Shown here one piece after another: positions 34,747 to 43,841 of a stretch of 64,000 bases of DNA. The stretch is from assembly GCF_003755185.1 (NCBI RefSeq), contig NZ_RKIC01000011.1, forward strand, positions 219,009-283,008. Reading direction: 5' to 3'. This DNA is from Frigoribacterium sp. PhB24. Its GTDB lineage: Bacteria > Actinomycetota > Actinomycetes > Actinomycetales > Microbacteriaceae. The first letter of the stretch is position 1. Each line of letters starts with the position of its first letter. The position numbers and the translations under genes were made by a program. Below the pieces are notes generated by a model. That model was not told the DNA's origin, did not search any database, and saw only the letters and a program-made list of their open reading frames with translations.

Positions 34747-36204
34747 TCAGTGGGTCGACGGCTCCGTCTCGATCTCGGACCGGTCGCCGGACCAGAGGGT
34801 GTGGAACGTGCCCTCCTCGTCGACGCGCTGGTAGGTGTGCGCCCCGAAGAAGTCGCGCTGCCCCTGGATGAGCGAGGCGGGCAGGCGTTCGGACGCGAGC
34901 GAGTCGTAGTACGACAGTGCCGACGCGAACCCGGGTACGGGGATGCCCGAGAGGGCGGCTTTGGCGACGATGCGGCGCCAGGCCTCCTCGCCGTCGCGGA
35001 CGGCTGCGGCGAAGTAGTCGTCCTCGAGCAGGGTCGCGATCGACGCGTCCTTCTCGTAGGCGTCGACGATCCGGTTGAGGAACTGCGCGCGGATGATGCA
35101 GCCTCCGCGCCAGATCTTGGCGATGGCGCCCTTGTCGATGTCCCAGCCGTATTCGTCGGCGCCGGCGATGATGGCGTCGAAGCCTTGCGCGTAGGCGACG
35201 ATCTTCGAGGCGTAGAGCGCCTTCTGCACGTCGTCCTCGAAACCGTCGCCGGCCTCCTGGACCACGGGTCGACCCTGCAGGGTCTTCTGCACGGCGGCTC
35301 GCTGGGTCGGCTTCGACGACACGGCGCGGGCGAAGACGGCCTCGGCGATGCCGCCGACCGGCACGCCCAACCCGACGCTGTTCTGCACCGTCCAGACGCC
35401 CGTGCCCTTCGAACCGGCCTGGTCGACGATCGAGTCGACGAGCGGGCCGTCGGTCTTGGCGTCCGTCTGGCGCAGCACCTCGGCCGTGATCTCGATCAGG
35501 TACGACTCGAGCTCGCCCTTGTTCCACTCCTCGAAGACCGAGGCGATGGCGGCGGGCTCGTGGCCGCCGACGCGTCGCAGCAGGTCGTAGGACTCGGCGA
35601 TGAGCTGCATGTCGGCGTACTCGATGCCGTTGTGGATCATCTTGACGAAGTGGCCCGCGCCGTCGGCGCCGACGTGGGTGACACAGGGTTCGCCCTCGGC
35701 CACGGCCGCGATCGACGCCAGGATCGGACCGAGCGTCTCGTAGGCCTCCTTCGAGCCGCCGGGCATGATCGACGGTCCCTTCAAGGCGCCTTCCTCGCCA
35801 CCCGAGATGCCGGCGCCGACGAAGTTGAGTCCGCGCTCCTTCAAGGCGGCCTCGCGACGTCGCGTGTCCTGGAAGTTCGCGTTGCCGCCGTCGACGATGA
35901 TGTCGCCCTCGTCGAACGCGTCGGCGAGCTGGTCGATGACGGCGTCGGTGCCGCGACCGGCCTGCACCATGATGATGGCGGTGCGCGGCTTCTGCAGGGA
36001 GGCCGCGAAGTCCTCGATCGACTTCGAGGGGATGAACCCCGCGTCGCCGTGCTCGTCCATCAGGGTGTCGGTGCGCTCGGGAGAGCGGTTGTAGACCGCC
36101 ACCGTGTTGCCCTCGCGGCTGGCGAGGTTGCGCGCCAGGTTCGAGCCCATGACGGCCAGGCCGACGACTCCGATGTTTGCCTGTGGTCCTCCGTGTTCAG
36201 CCAC
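34747..36204 (-). CDS. gnd: 6-phosphogluconate dehydrogenase (decarboxylating)
   Basis: A 485-residue NADP-dependent enzyme of the oxidative pentose phosphate pathway producing ribulose 5-phosphate. IGVVGLAVMGSNLARN opens the Rossmann fold; GISGGEEGALKGPSIMPGG and HFVKMIHNGIEY carry the substrate-binding Ser and catalytic Lys/His/Asn. GTG 36204 follows AAGGAGG. It is divergent from gntK, which makes its substrate. Confidence 0.96.
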   Translation of the reverse strand: MAEHGGPQANIGVVGLAVMGSNLARNLASREGNTVAVYNRSPERTDTLMDEHGDAGFIPSKSIEDFAASLQKPRTAIIMVQAGRGTDAVIDQLADAFDEGDIIVDGGNANFQDTRRREAALKERGLNFVGAGISGGEEGALKGPSIMPGGSKEAYETLGPILASIAAVAEGEPCVTHVGADGAGHFVKMIHNGIEYADMQLIAESYDLLRRVGGHEPAAIASVFEEWNKGELESYLIEITAEVLRQTDAKTDGPLVDSIVDQAGSKGTGVWTVQNSVGLGVPVGGIAEAVFARAVSSKPTQRAAVQKTLQGRPVVQEAGDGFEDDVQKALYASKIVAYAQGFDAIIAGADEYGWDIDKGAIAKIWRGGCIIRAQFLNRIVDAYEKDASIATLLEDDYFAAAVRDGEEAWRRIVAKAALSGIPVPGFASALSYYDSLASERLPASLIQGQRDFFGAHTYQRVDEEGTFHTLWSGDRSEIETEPSTH

Positions 36205-36349
36205 GGTGCCTCCTTGTCGGTAGGGAACGGACCGACCATATGCCGCTCGGCCGGGCTGCCGTCCAGGTGCCGCGCCGGAGGTCGTGGGTAGGCTCGCGGG
36301 GCACGTGCCGCGATCCGGCGCCCGCCGCCGAGACGACCCCGAGGACACC

Positions 36350-36883
36350 GTGACCGAAGCAGCTCCCTTCCCGCCCGTCGTCGTGATGGGGGTCTCCGGA
36401 TCAGGCAAGTCCACCGTGGGCGAGTTGCTAGCCGAGACACTGGGCACCCCGTTCGTCGACGCCGACGACCTGCACCCCGAGGCCAACCGGCTCAAGATGG
36501 CCGAGGGGCACCCGCTCGACGACGACGACCGCTGGCCGTGGTTGCGCATCGTCGCCGACCGCATCGCCGAGGCGGGCGACGACTCGGTCGTCGTGGCCTG
36601 CTCGTCGTTGAAGAAGGCGTACCGCGACGTCCTGCGCGAGGGTGACCCGCGCCTCCGGTTCGTCCACCTGACGGGCGTGCGCGAGCTCGTCGCGCGTCGG
36701 CAGCGAGAGCGCAAGGGTCACTTCATGCCGGCCGGCCTGATGGAGTCGCAGTTCGCCACCCTCGAGCCGCTGACCGACGACGAGGCCGGATTCGAGGTCG
36801 ACGTGCGCCCCGGGCCCGACGACGTCGTGGCGGCCGTCGTGGCCCACCTCCGAGCGGTGCGGGACGGCGAGCTCGGGCACTGA
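36350..36883 (+). CDS. gntK: Gluconokinase
   Basis: A 177-residue P-loop kinase. MGVSGSGKSTVGELLA is the Walker A region, DADDLHPEANRLKM the gluconate-binding segment, and CSSLKKAYRDVLRE follows. It phosphorylates gluconate to 6-phosphogluconate, the substrate of the divergent gnd. GTG 36350 is favoured by the family N-terminus; the spacer 36205-36349 should hold both promoters. Confidence 0.93.
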   Translation: MTEAAPFPPVVVMGVSGSGKSTVGELLAETLGTPFVDADDLHPEANRLKMAEGHPLDDDDRWPWLRIVADRIAEAGDDSVVVACSSLKKAYRDVLREGDPRLRFVHLTGVRELVARRQRERKGHFMPAGLMESQFATLEPLTDDEAGFEVDVRPGPDDVVAAVVAHLRAVRDGELGH

Positions 36884-36923
36884 CCCGGCGCCCTCGCGGG
36901 CGTCCGAGCCGAGGAGGCGCGGG

Positions 36924-36953
36924 TTGGCGACACGCCCGGCCGACGTGTAACCT
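36924..36953 (+). promoter_or_regulatory. rplY promoter (TTGGCG - 18 bp - TAACCT)
   Basis: The -35-like TTGGCG (36924-36929) and -10 TAACCT (36948-36953) are separated by 18 bp. An 11-mer copy (36912-36922) abuts the -35. Transcription would start near 36960. Confidence 0.55.
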
Positions 36954-36959
36954 TGGCAT

Positions 36960-37159
36960 TTGAACCTCGGCGAGGGGTGCTCCGGCACCCGTGATCGACG
37001 CGGTAGGCAGGCGCTCGGTGCTCAGGCACCACTCGTGCAGCGGTGATCGTCCCTCGGGCGACGCCCCTCGGGTTGCGGGTCCTTCCTCACGCGATGCGCG
37101 TTCGAGTTGACACCGACCACACACCCCCGGGCCCTCGCGGGCCCCTGCAAGGAGACGAC
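36960..37159 (+). promoter_or_regulatory. Structured 200-nt leader of rplY
   Basis: The untranslated leader contains several compact hairpins: GGGTGC-TCCG-GCACCC, GGTGC-TCAG-GCACC and GGGCCC-TCGC-GGGCCC, the last just before the AAGGAG ribosome-binding site at 37149-37154. A leader this long is unusual here, where most starts look leaderless, and suggests post-transcriptional control. Confidence 0.45.
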
Positions 37160-37795
37160 ATGTCCGACCAGAACACCCTCAGCGCCCTCGTGCGCACCAG
37201 CTTCGGCAAGGGCGCGGCCCGCAAGATCCGCGCGAAGGACCAGATCCCCGCCGTGATCTACGGCCACGGCACCGACCCCCAGCACGTCACGCTGCCCGGT
37301 CACGAGACGATGCTCATCACCCGTCGCGCCAACGCCGTCATCACGCTCGACATCGAGGGCACGAACCAGCTCGCCCTGGTGAAGGACATCCAGCGCGACC
37401 CGGTCAAGCAGACCATCGAGCACATCGACCTCATCGTCGTCCGTCAGGGCGAGAAGGTCACCGTCGAGGTGCCCGTGCACGTCGAGGGCGAGTCGGCTCC
37501 CGGCACGATCCACGTCGTCGAGCTCAACGCCGTCGAGCTCGAGGTCGAGGCCACGCACATCCCGCAGAACGTCGTCGTCTCGATCGAGGGCCTCGAAGAG
37601 GGCGCCCAGGTCTCGGCCGCCGACCTCGTGCTGCCGAAGGGCGCCACCCTGGTCAGCGAGCCCGAGACCCTCGTGCTCGCCGTCTCGGTGCCCCAGCTCG
37701 ACCTCACGACCGACGCCGTCTCGGACGAGGACGGCGAGGCCGCCGAAGCCGAGGGCGACGTCGAGTCCATCGAGGACGAAGAGCGCTCCGAGTAA
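37160..37795 (+). CDS. rplY: 50S ribosomal protein L25 / general stress protein Ctc
   Basis: A 211-residue two-domain L25 of the CTC type. The N-terminal 5S-rRNA-binding domain (about 1-95) has GKGAARKIRAKDQIPAVIYG; the C-terminal TL5-like beta domain follows, with an acidic tail of about 25 residues. ATG 37160 has AAGGAG upstream. It is followed by pth, the standard bacterial pairing. Confidence 0.95.
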   Translation: MSDQNTLSALVRTSFGKGAARKIRAKDQIPAVIYGHGTDPQHVTLPGHETMLITRRANAVITLDIEGTNQLALVKDIQRDPVKQTIEHIDLIVVRQGEKVTVEVPVHVEGESAPGTIHVVELNAVELEVEATHIPQNVVVSIEGLEEGAQVSAADLVLPKGATLVSEPETLVLAVSVPQLDLTTDAVSDEDGEAAEAEGDVESIEDEERSE

Positions 37796-37854
37796 CACGG
37801 CGCACCCGAACACCCTGCCGGCGCAGACCCACTGAGAGAACGACGACCACGACG

Positions 37855-38445
37855 ATGGCACTCGACGACCAGTGGCTCGTGGTCGGGCTCGGCAACCCCG
37901 GGCCCGGCTACGCCGGCAACAGGCACAACGTCGGGCAGATGGTGCTGGCCGAACTGGCCGACCGTCTGTCCGCCGGCTTCAAGAACCACCGCACGAACGC
38001 GACGGTCGCCGAGGGGCGCACGGCTCCCGGCGGCCCTCGCTTCGTGCTGGCCCGGCCCGCGACGTACATGAACGTCTCGGGCGGTCCGACGCAGGCGTTG
38101 CTGCGCTACTACGATCTCGACGTGTCGCGTCTGATCGTCGTCCACGACGAGCTCGACATCGACTTCGACGTCGTGCGGCTCAAACACGGCGGTGGCCACG
38201 GTGGTCACAACGGCCTCCGCGACATCATCGCCGCCACGGGTTCGAACGAGTTCACCCGCGTGCGCGTGGGCATCGGTCGTCCGCCCGGCCGTCAACCCGC
38301 CGCCGATTTCGTCCTCAAGGACTTCTCCTCCACCGAGCGCAAAGAGCTGCCGTTCCTGCTCGGTGACGCGGCTGACGCCGTCGAGATGATCGCGACCGAC
38401 GGGCTGACCGCGGCGCAGCTCAGGTTCCACACGGCGAAGAGTTGA
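37855..38445 (+). CDS. pth: Peptidyl-tRNA hydrolase
   Basis: A 196-residue enzyme that frees tRNA from dropped-off peptidyl-tRNA. VVGLGNPGPGYAGNRHNVGQM has the catalytic His, then RPATYMNVSGG and VVHDELDIDFD with the catalytic Asp, and GGGHGGHNGLRDI. The length is normal. It is followed by mfd, as in many bacteria. Confidence 0.96.
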   Translation: MALDDQWLVVGLGNPGPGYAGNRHNVGQMVLAELADRLSAGFKNHRTNATVAEGRTAPGGPRFVLARPATYMNVSGGPTQALLRYYDLDVSRLIVVHDELDIDFDVVRLKHGGGHGGHNGLRDIIAATGSNEFTRVRVGIGRPPGRQPAADFVLKDFSSTERKELPFLLGDAADAVEMIATDGLTAAQLRFHTAKS

Positions 38446-38529
38446 CCCGTCCCGCCGAGGGCTGACGGCCCAGGCGTGCCACGGGTGTCGCCCACAGCGA
38501 ACCCCGGCCGCGGTGTCGGTGGTGCCGCG

Positions 38530-38535
38530 TAACAT
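38530..38535 (+). promoter_or_regulatory. -10 box TAACAT of a leaderless mfd promoter
   Basis: TAACAT ends seven bases before GTG 38543 and decides this start over the open frame from 38513. Confidence 0.55.
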
Positions 38536-38542
38536 CGTCCGG

Positions 38543-41500
38543 GTGATACTCGCGGGCTTGATCCAGGCGCTCTCGCGCGCCTCCACGTTCTCTGCCGCCC
38601 TCGACCGGGCCGCACGCAGCACCGACTTCTCCGTCGTCGACGGCCTTCGCGTCCCGTTGCTGGCCGGTCTGCTCGACCGTCGCGAGGGCCCGCAGGCGAT
38701 GCTGGTCGTGACGGCGACGGGCCGCGAATCCGAGGCCGTCCGGGGGTCGCTCGCCAGCTACCTGCCCGAGGCCGAGGTCATCGAGTTCCCGGCGTGGGAG
38801 ACCCTGCCGCACGAACGGCTCAGCCCCAGCGCCGAGACGGTCGGCAAGCGCATCCACGCCCTGCGGCGTCTCGCCACCTGGCAGCGTGAGGCCGCCGAGG
38901 CGCCGGGCACCGTGCGACCGATCGTGGTCGTCGCCGGCGTGCGCGCGGCTCTGCAGCCGCTCAGCGACAACCTCGTCGAGCTCGACCCCGTGCGGCTCAC
39001 CGTCGGCGAGCGAGGGCACGATCTCTCGGGCATCGCCGTCCATCTCGTCGACCTGGCATACGCCCGGGTCGACATGGTCACCCGACGGGGCGAGTTCGCC
39101 GTCCGTGGCGGCATCCTCGACGTGTTCCCGCCCACGTCCGAGCACCCCGTCCGAGTCGACTTCTTCGGCGACGAGGTCGACCAGATCCGTCGCTTCTCGG
39201 TGGCCGACCAGCGCAGCCTCGACGGCGAGGTCACGTCGGTCGAATTGCCGCCGAGCCGTGAGATGCTGCTCACGGAGGCCGTCCGTCAACGTGCGCGTGA
39301 GATGCAGCACGAGTTCCCCAGCCTCTCCCAGATGCTGGCCAAGATCGCCGAGGGCATCCCGGTCGAGGGCATGGAGAGCCTGGCTCCCGCGCTCGTGCAC
39401 CGGCTGGTGCCGGTGACGCACTACCTGCCGGCCGGCGCCTCCATCGCCGTGCTCTCGCCCGAGCGGGTGGTGTCGCGAGCGCAGAGCCTGGCCGAGACGA
39501 ACCGCGAGTTCCTGTCCGCCGCCTGGAACGCCGCCACCGCCGGTGCCGAGGCCCCGATCGACCTCGACTCGGGTGACTTCCTCAGCCTGCGCGACCTGCG
39601 CGAGGCGGCCGGTGACCGGGCCTGGTTCACGATGAGCGGCTTCGACTCCGGCGAGGTCCTCTCCGACGACGAGGCCGTCGCGTCGGCGGGCGACTACGTG
39701 CGGGTCGACGCCGCCGTCGTGCCGAGCTTCAGCGGACACGCCGAGGGGGCGCTCGAGCACGTCGTCGAGCGCGTGCGCGACGGCTGGGCGGTCGTCGTCA
39801 CGGCGCGGGGCATCGGCCTCGTCGAGCGGGCTCGCGACGTCCTCGCCGAACGCGAGGTGGCGGCGCGCCTCGAAGAGGCCCTGCCCGAGACCCTCGAACC
39901 GGGCGTCGTCCACCTCGTGGCCGGTGGGGTCGAGGCCGGCTTCGAGCTGATGGAGTCCAAGATCGCCGTTCTCGGCGAGTCCGACTTCTACGGGCGTTCG
40001 GCCAACTACGACTCGCGTCAGGTCAAGAAGCTCGCCACCCGGCGCAAGAACGTCGTCGATCCGCTGCAGCTCAAACCGGGCGACGTCGTCGTGCACTCGA
40101 CCCACGGCATCGGCAAGTTCCTCGAACTGACCAGTCGCGAGGTGTCGAGCGGCGGGAAGAACGCCGTCAAGCACTCCCGCGAGTACCTCGTGCTCGAGTA
40201 CGCGCCCTCGAAGCGCGGTTACCCCGGCGACAAGCTCTACGTGCCGACCGACCAGCTCGATCTGCTCAGCCGGTACGTGGGCGGCGAGGCCCCGTCGCTC
40301 AGCAAGATGGGCGGCGGCGACTGGGCGGCCGCCAAGGGCAAGGCGCGCCGGGCCGTCCGCGACATCGCCGTCGAGCTCGTCAAGTTGTACTCGGCCCGCA
40401 TGGCGAGCAAGGGCCACGCGTTCCCGCCCGACACCCCGTGGCAGCGCGAGCTCGAAGAGGCGTTCCCCTTCGCCGAGACCCCCGACCAGCTCACGACCAT
40501 CGACGAGATCAAGGCCGACATGGAGCGTCCGATCCCGATGGACCGCCTGCTCTCCGGCGACGTGGGCTACGGCAAGACCGAGGTCGCCGTCCGGGCGGCG
40601 TTCAAGGCCATCCAAGACGGAAAACAGGTCGTGATGCTCGTGCCGACGACGCTGCTCGTGAAGCAGCACTTCGACACGTTCAGCGACCGTTTCGCCGGGT
40701 TCCCCGTCCACCTGCGCAGCCTCAGCCGGTTCCAGACGGCCAAAGAGTCCAAAGAGACGATGGCCGGGCTCGCCGACGGCACGGTCGACATGGTCATCGG
40801 CACCCACCGACTGCTGAGCGAAAGCCTCTCGTACAAGGACGTCGGCCTCGTGATCATCGACGAAGAGCAACGCTTCGGCGTCGAGCACAAGGACGCCCTC
40901 AAGAAGCTCAAGACGAACGTCGACATCCTGGCGATGTCGGCGACCCCGATCCCGCGATCGCTCGAGATGGCCGTCACCGGCATCCGCGAGATGTCCACCC
41001 TGGCCACCCCACCTGAGGACCGCCACCCGATCCTCACCTTCGTCGGCCCCGAGAGCGATCGTCAGAAGGCAGCCGCGATCCGGCGAGAACTGCTGCGCGA
41101 GGGGCAGGTGTTCTACGTGCACAACCGCGTGGCGAGCATCAACCGCGTCGCGGCCCAGATCGCCGAGCTCGTACCCGAGGCCCGCGTCGCGGTCGCCCAC
41201 GGGCAGATGGCCGAGTCGACCCTCGAGCAGGTCATGGTCGACTTCTGGGAGCGCAAGTTCGACGTCCTCGTCTCGACCACGATCATCGAGACCGGCCTCG
41301 ACATCGCCAACGCCAACACGTTGATCATCGATCGGGCCGACAAGTACGGTCTCAGCCAGCTGCACCAGTTGCGCGGTCGAGTGGGCCGCGGCCGTGAACG
41401 CGGGTACGCGTACTTCCTCTACGACGCCGACAAGCCGCTCAGCGAGACCGCACAAGACCGGCTCGAGACGATCGCCGCGAACAACGAGCTCGGGGCGGGC

Positions 41501-42154
41501 ATGCAGGTCGCCCTGAAAGACCTCGAGATCCGCGGGGCCGGCAACCTCCTGGGTGGTGAACAGTCCGGGCACATCGCGGGCGTCGGCTTCGACCTGTACC
41601 TGCGCATGATCGGCGAGGCCGTCAGTTCGTTCCGCGGGGACGTCGCCGAGGGGCAGACCGAGCTGCGGCTCGAACTGCCCGTCGACGCCCACGTGCCCGA
41701 AGAGTACGTCGAGAGCGAGCGCCTGCGCCTCGAGGCGTACCAGAAGCTCTCGACGGCGAGTGCGCCCACGTCGACCGACGACCAGATCGACTCGGTGCTC
41801 GACGAGCTCACCGACCGCTATGGCGAGCCGCCCGCACCCGTGCTGGCATTGATCGAGGTCTCCCGCCTGCGTCGCGCGGCCCAGAAGGCGGGTCTCAGCG
41901 AGGTCGTCGTCATGGGCAGCAACCTGAGGGTCGCGGGCATCGACCTGCCCGACAGCATGCAGGTCCGTCTGCAGCGCATGTACCCGGGGGCCCGCTGGTT
42001 CGCTCAGGCGAACGCCGTCAGCGTGCCGTTGCCACGTGCCCACGGTCAGGCGCCAACCGACGACGAGCTCATCGTCTGGGTCGAGCAGCTGTTGTCGGCG
42101 ATCTACTCCGCCCCGGTCGCCCGCCCGGCGGCCGACGCGGCCGCGGCGAGCTGA
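38543..42154 (+). CDS. mfd: Transcription-repair coupling factor
   Basis: A 1203-residue SF2 translocase that removes stalled RNA polymerase and recruits UvrA. A UvrB-like N-terminal part is followed by the RNA-polymerase-interaction domain (about 510-590, GDVVVHSTHGIGKFLELTSR). The helicase has GDVGYGKTEVAVRAAF near 672 and IIDEEQRFGVEHK near 772. The C-terminal TRCF domain is complete. The length matches the family. Confidence 0.97.
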   Translation: MILAGLIQALSRASTFSAALDRAARSTDFSVVDGLRVPLLAGLLDRREGPQAMLVVTATGRESEAVRGSLASYLPEAEVIEFPAWETLPHERLSPSAETVGKRIHALRRLATWQREAAEAPGTVRPIVVVAGVRAALQPLSDNLVELDPVRLTVGERGHDLSGIAVHLVDLAYARVDMVTRRGEFAVRGGILDVFPPTSEHPVRVDFFGDEVDQIRRFSVADQRSLDGEVTSVELPPSREMLLTEAVRQRAREMQHEFPSLSQMLAKIAEGIPVEGMESLAPALVHRLVPVTHYLPAGASIAVLSPERVVSRAQSLAETNREFLSAAWNAATAGAEAPIDLDSGDFLSLRDLREAAGDRAWFTMSGFDSGEVLSDDEAVASAGDYVRVDAAVVPSFSGHAEGALEHVVERVRDGWAVVVTARGIGLVERARDVLAEREVAARLEEALPETLEPGVVHLVAGGVEAGFELMESKIAVLGESDFYGRSANYDSRQVKKLATRRKNVVDPLQLKPGDVVVHSTHGIGKFLELTSREVSSGGKNAVKHSREYLVLEYAPSKRGYPGDKLYVPTDQLDLLSRYVGGEAPSLSKMGGGDWAAAKGKARRAVRDIAVELVKLYSARMASKGHAFPPDTPWQRELEEAFPFAETPDQLTTIDEIKADMERPIPMDRLLSGDVGYGKTEVAVRAAFKAIQDGKQVVMLVPTTLLVKQHFDTFSDRFAGFPVHLRSLSRFQTAKESKETMAGLADGTVDMVIGTHRLLSESLSYKDVGLVIIDEEQRFGVEHKDALKKLKTNVDILAMSATPIPRSLEMAVTGIREMSTLATPPEDRHPILTFVGPESDRQKAAAIRRELLREGQVFYVHNRVASINRVAAQIAELVPEARVAVAHGQMAESTLEQVMVDFWERKFDVLVSTTIIETGLDIANANTLIIDRADKYGLSQLHQLRGRVGRGRERGYAYFLYDADKPLSETAQDRLETIAANNELGAGMQVALKDLEIRGAGNLLGGEQSGHIAGVGFDLYLRMIGEAVSSFRGDVAEGQTELRLELPVDAHVPEEYVESERLRLEAYQKLSTASAPTSTDDQIDSVLDELTDRYGEPPAPVLALIEVSRLRRAAQKAGLSEVVVMGSNLRVAGIDLPDSMQVRLQRMYPGARWFAQANAVSVPLPRAHGQAPTDDELIVWVEQLLSAIYSAPVARPAADAAAAS

Positions 42155-42156
42155 CC

Positions 42157-42945
42157 GTGTCGGCCGGGCGGGCTCAGGGCCCTCGAGACCAGGAGGCGCG
42201 GGGCGGCTACGAGCCCGGGGCGGGCGCCCGGCTCGGCGAGCTCGTCGGCGTGGTCGACGCCCTCCTCGCCGACGAGGGCGGGTGCGCCTGGAACCGCGCA
42301 CAGACTCCTCGGTCCCTCGTGACCTATCTGGTCGAGGAGGCCTACGAGCTCGTCGAGGCGATCGAGCACGGCACCTCGGACGACCTCCGGGAAGAGCTCG
42401 GGGACGTGCTCTACCAGGTGGTCTTGCACAGCGCCCTGGCCGCGCGCGCCTCCACGGGGGCGTTCGACCTCGCCGACGTCGTCCGCGACGTCGCCGAGAA
42501 GACCGTCCGGAGGCACCCGCACGTGTTCGGGGCCGAGCGCGCCGACGGGGTCGACGACATCGTCCGGCTCTGGTCGGCGGCGAAGGCCGACGAGAAGTCG
42601 CGCCGGACGAGCGTCTACGACGGTGTCCCCGTCGGGCAACCGGCGCTCGCCAGGGCGCAGAAGCTCGATTCGCGTCGGGCCGCGGCGGGCTCCGCCCGGC
42701 CCGCGGCGGACGGGCCGTCGACCGTGTCGTCAGGTCCGGGCGAGACAGAGGCCCACGCGCCGTCGACCGAGCTCGCCTGGGGCAGGGCGCTGCTCGCCAG
42801 GGTCGACGAGGCCACCGATCGGGGCATCGACGCCGAGCGTGCCCTCCGGGCCGCCGTCCGCGAGCGCGAGGCGCTGCTCCGCCGGGACGAGACCGGCCCG
42901 ACGACGAGAGACGGTGTCGAGCAGGTGCCCCCTCAACCCGAATGA
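42157..42945 (+). CDS. mazG: MazG family nucleoside triphosphate pyrophosphohydrolase
   Basis: A 262-residue protein. The MazG motif EExxE with ExxD is seen in VEEAYELVEAIEHG and REELGDVLYQVVLHS. It hydrolyses NTPs or (d)NTPs to monophosphates. After the MazG domain (to about 165) comes a low-complexity Ala/Ser/Pro stretch and a helical C-terminus. GTG 42157 is two bases after the mfd stop. An 11-mer copy lies at 42191-42201. The stop codon lies inside a 12-bp hairpin. Confidence 0.88.
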   Translation: MSAGRAQGPRDQEARGGYEPGAGARLGELVGVVDALLADEGGCAWNRAQTPRSLVTYLVEEAYELVEAIEHGTSDDLREELGDVLYQVVLHSALAARASTGAFDLADVVRDVAEKTVRRHPHVFGAERADGVDDIVRLWSAAKADEKSRRTSVYDGVPVGQPALARAQKLDSRRAAAGSARPAADGPSTVSSGPGETEAHAPSTELAWGRALLARVDEATDRGIDAERALRAAVREREALLRRDETGPTTRDGVEQVPPQPE

Positions 42946-43050
42946 GGGGGCACCCCGGCGTCGCCTGCTCAACCCGAATGAGCGGCGAGGCCGTCGCTCG
43001 AGCACCAGGGGCTGGCCCGAAGGCACCGGCCCGGCGGTGACCGAGTGGTG
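42924..43050 (-). ncRNA. Candidate leftward small RNA with two identical-loop hairpins
   Basis: On the minus strand a consensus promoter (TTGACA, 17 bp, TACATT; 43084 to 43056) would start transcription near 43050. The following ~125 nt contain a first hairpin (42962-42987, stem CGCC-GCTCA with a one-base bulge) and a second with a perfect 12-bp stem (42924-42954). Both close on CTCA-TTCGGGT-TGAG with the same 7-base loop. The second could be the terminator. No convincing leftward gene is present, and the last bases are antisense to the 3' end of mazG. The alternative is that the hairpins are tandem terminators for mazG on the plus strand. Confidence 0.35.
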
Positions 43051-43055
43051 TCCTC

Positions 43056-43100
43056 AATGTAGAGGATGAGTGTTGACATGTCAAAAACCGACATGTCGGT
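43056..43100. promoter_or_regulatory. Leftward consensus promoter overlapped by tandem palindromes
   Basis: TTGACATGTCAA (43073-43084) and ACCGACATGTCGGT (43087-43100) share the core GACATGTC at 15-bp spacing. The first covers the minus-strand -35 TTGACA, whose -10 TACATT lies 17 bp on (43061 to 43056). Such doubled dyads are typical TetR-family operators, and a TetR gene starts 160 bp to the right. Confidence 0.5.
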
Positions 43101-43147
43101 CGATCTCGTGCTCGCCGGGGTGTCGAACGGTCCGCAGAGGCCTCGAT

Positions 43148-43161
43148 CGACCGGCCGGTCG
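43148..43161. promoter_or_regulatory. 14-bp palindrome CGACCGGCCGGTCG
   Basis: A perfect dyad about 20 bp upstream of the TATGGT box at 43180-43185 that may drive the TetR gene. A possible second operator. Confidence 0.3.
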
Positions 43162-43259
43162 GCCAGGGCAGACGTCTGTTATGGTCCACTACGACGACGA
43201 CGACGACGACGGCGGCCGCGCAGGGCGAGTACGACTCGTCGGCACGAAGGAGCGGCAGA

Positions 43260-43841
43260 ATGCCTCGCAAGCCTGATCCCACTCGCAAGCCCGAGTTGCT
43301 GGGGCAGATCCTCGAGCACCTCCGCGGTCGTTCCCTCGCCACCGTGTCGTTCCGTACCTTGGCCGAGGCCCTCGGGGTCAGCACCTACGTCTTCGTGTAC
43401 CACTTCGGCAATCGGGCCGAGCTCATCGCCGAGATCGTCCGCGCGGTCGTCGCTCGCAACGACGGGCTACTCGCCGTTGCGGTCGCCGAGCTCGACCGGG
43501 AGGCGTTCGAGAAGCACCTCGCGAAGGTCTGGCACGACGTGTCCACCGAGCGTGGCCGTGATCTGCACCGTCTCGAGCTCGAGGCCGCCCTGCTCGAGAC
43601 CGTCGCGGGCGAAGCGGACGGAACCGCCCGTGCGACGGTCGGCCGATGGGTCGACCACGTCGCCGCCTGGGTCTCGGCGAACGGCGTCACGCCGGCCGAG
43701 GCCAAGGTCTCCGCTCGGGTCTTCGTCGACGCGCTCTTCGGCCTGCAGTACGACGCCATCGTCTCGGGTGACGGACGCCGGGCGTCAGCGGCCTATAAGC
43801 AGGCGGTCGAGACCCTCGTCGCACGCCCTCCGCAGCGCTGA
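43260..43841 (+). CDS. TetR/AcrR-family transcriptional regulator
   Basis: A 193-residue regulator. The N-terminal helix-turn-helix ATVSFRTLAEALGVSTYVFVYHFGNRAELIAEI is typical; the rest is a helical ligand/dimer domain without recognisable specificity. The ATG follows a GAAGGAG site. TetR regulators usually control a divergent or neighbouring gene, yet no divergent gene exists here, only the leftward promoter and hairpin segment. Confidence 0.9.
   Translation: MPRKPDPTRKPELLGQILEHLRGRSLATVSFRTLAEALGVSTYVFVYHFGNRAELIAEIVRAVVARNDGLLAVAVAELDREAFEKHLAKVWHDVSTERGRDLHRLELEAALLETVAGEADGTARATVGRWVDHVAAWVSANGVTPAEAKVSARVFVDALFGLQYDAIVSGDGRRASAAYKQAVETLVARPPQR

Noticed and set aside
42924..43050. Actinobacterial 6C RNA
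   Set aside because: It has two stem-loops, but the loops (TTCGGGT, or ACCCGAA on the other strand) lack the runs of six cytosines that define that family.
38420..43384. Very long leftward open frame (1654 codons) opposite mfd and mazG
   Set aside because: It is antisense to clearly recognisable mfd and mazG, shows composition typical of GC-rich shadow frames, and has no domain or ribosome-binding site.
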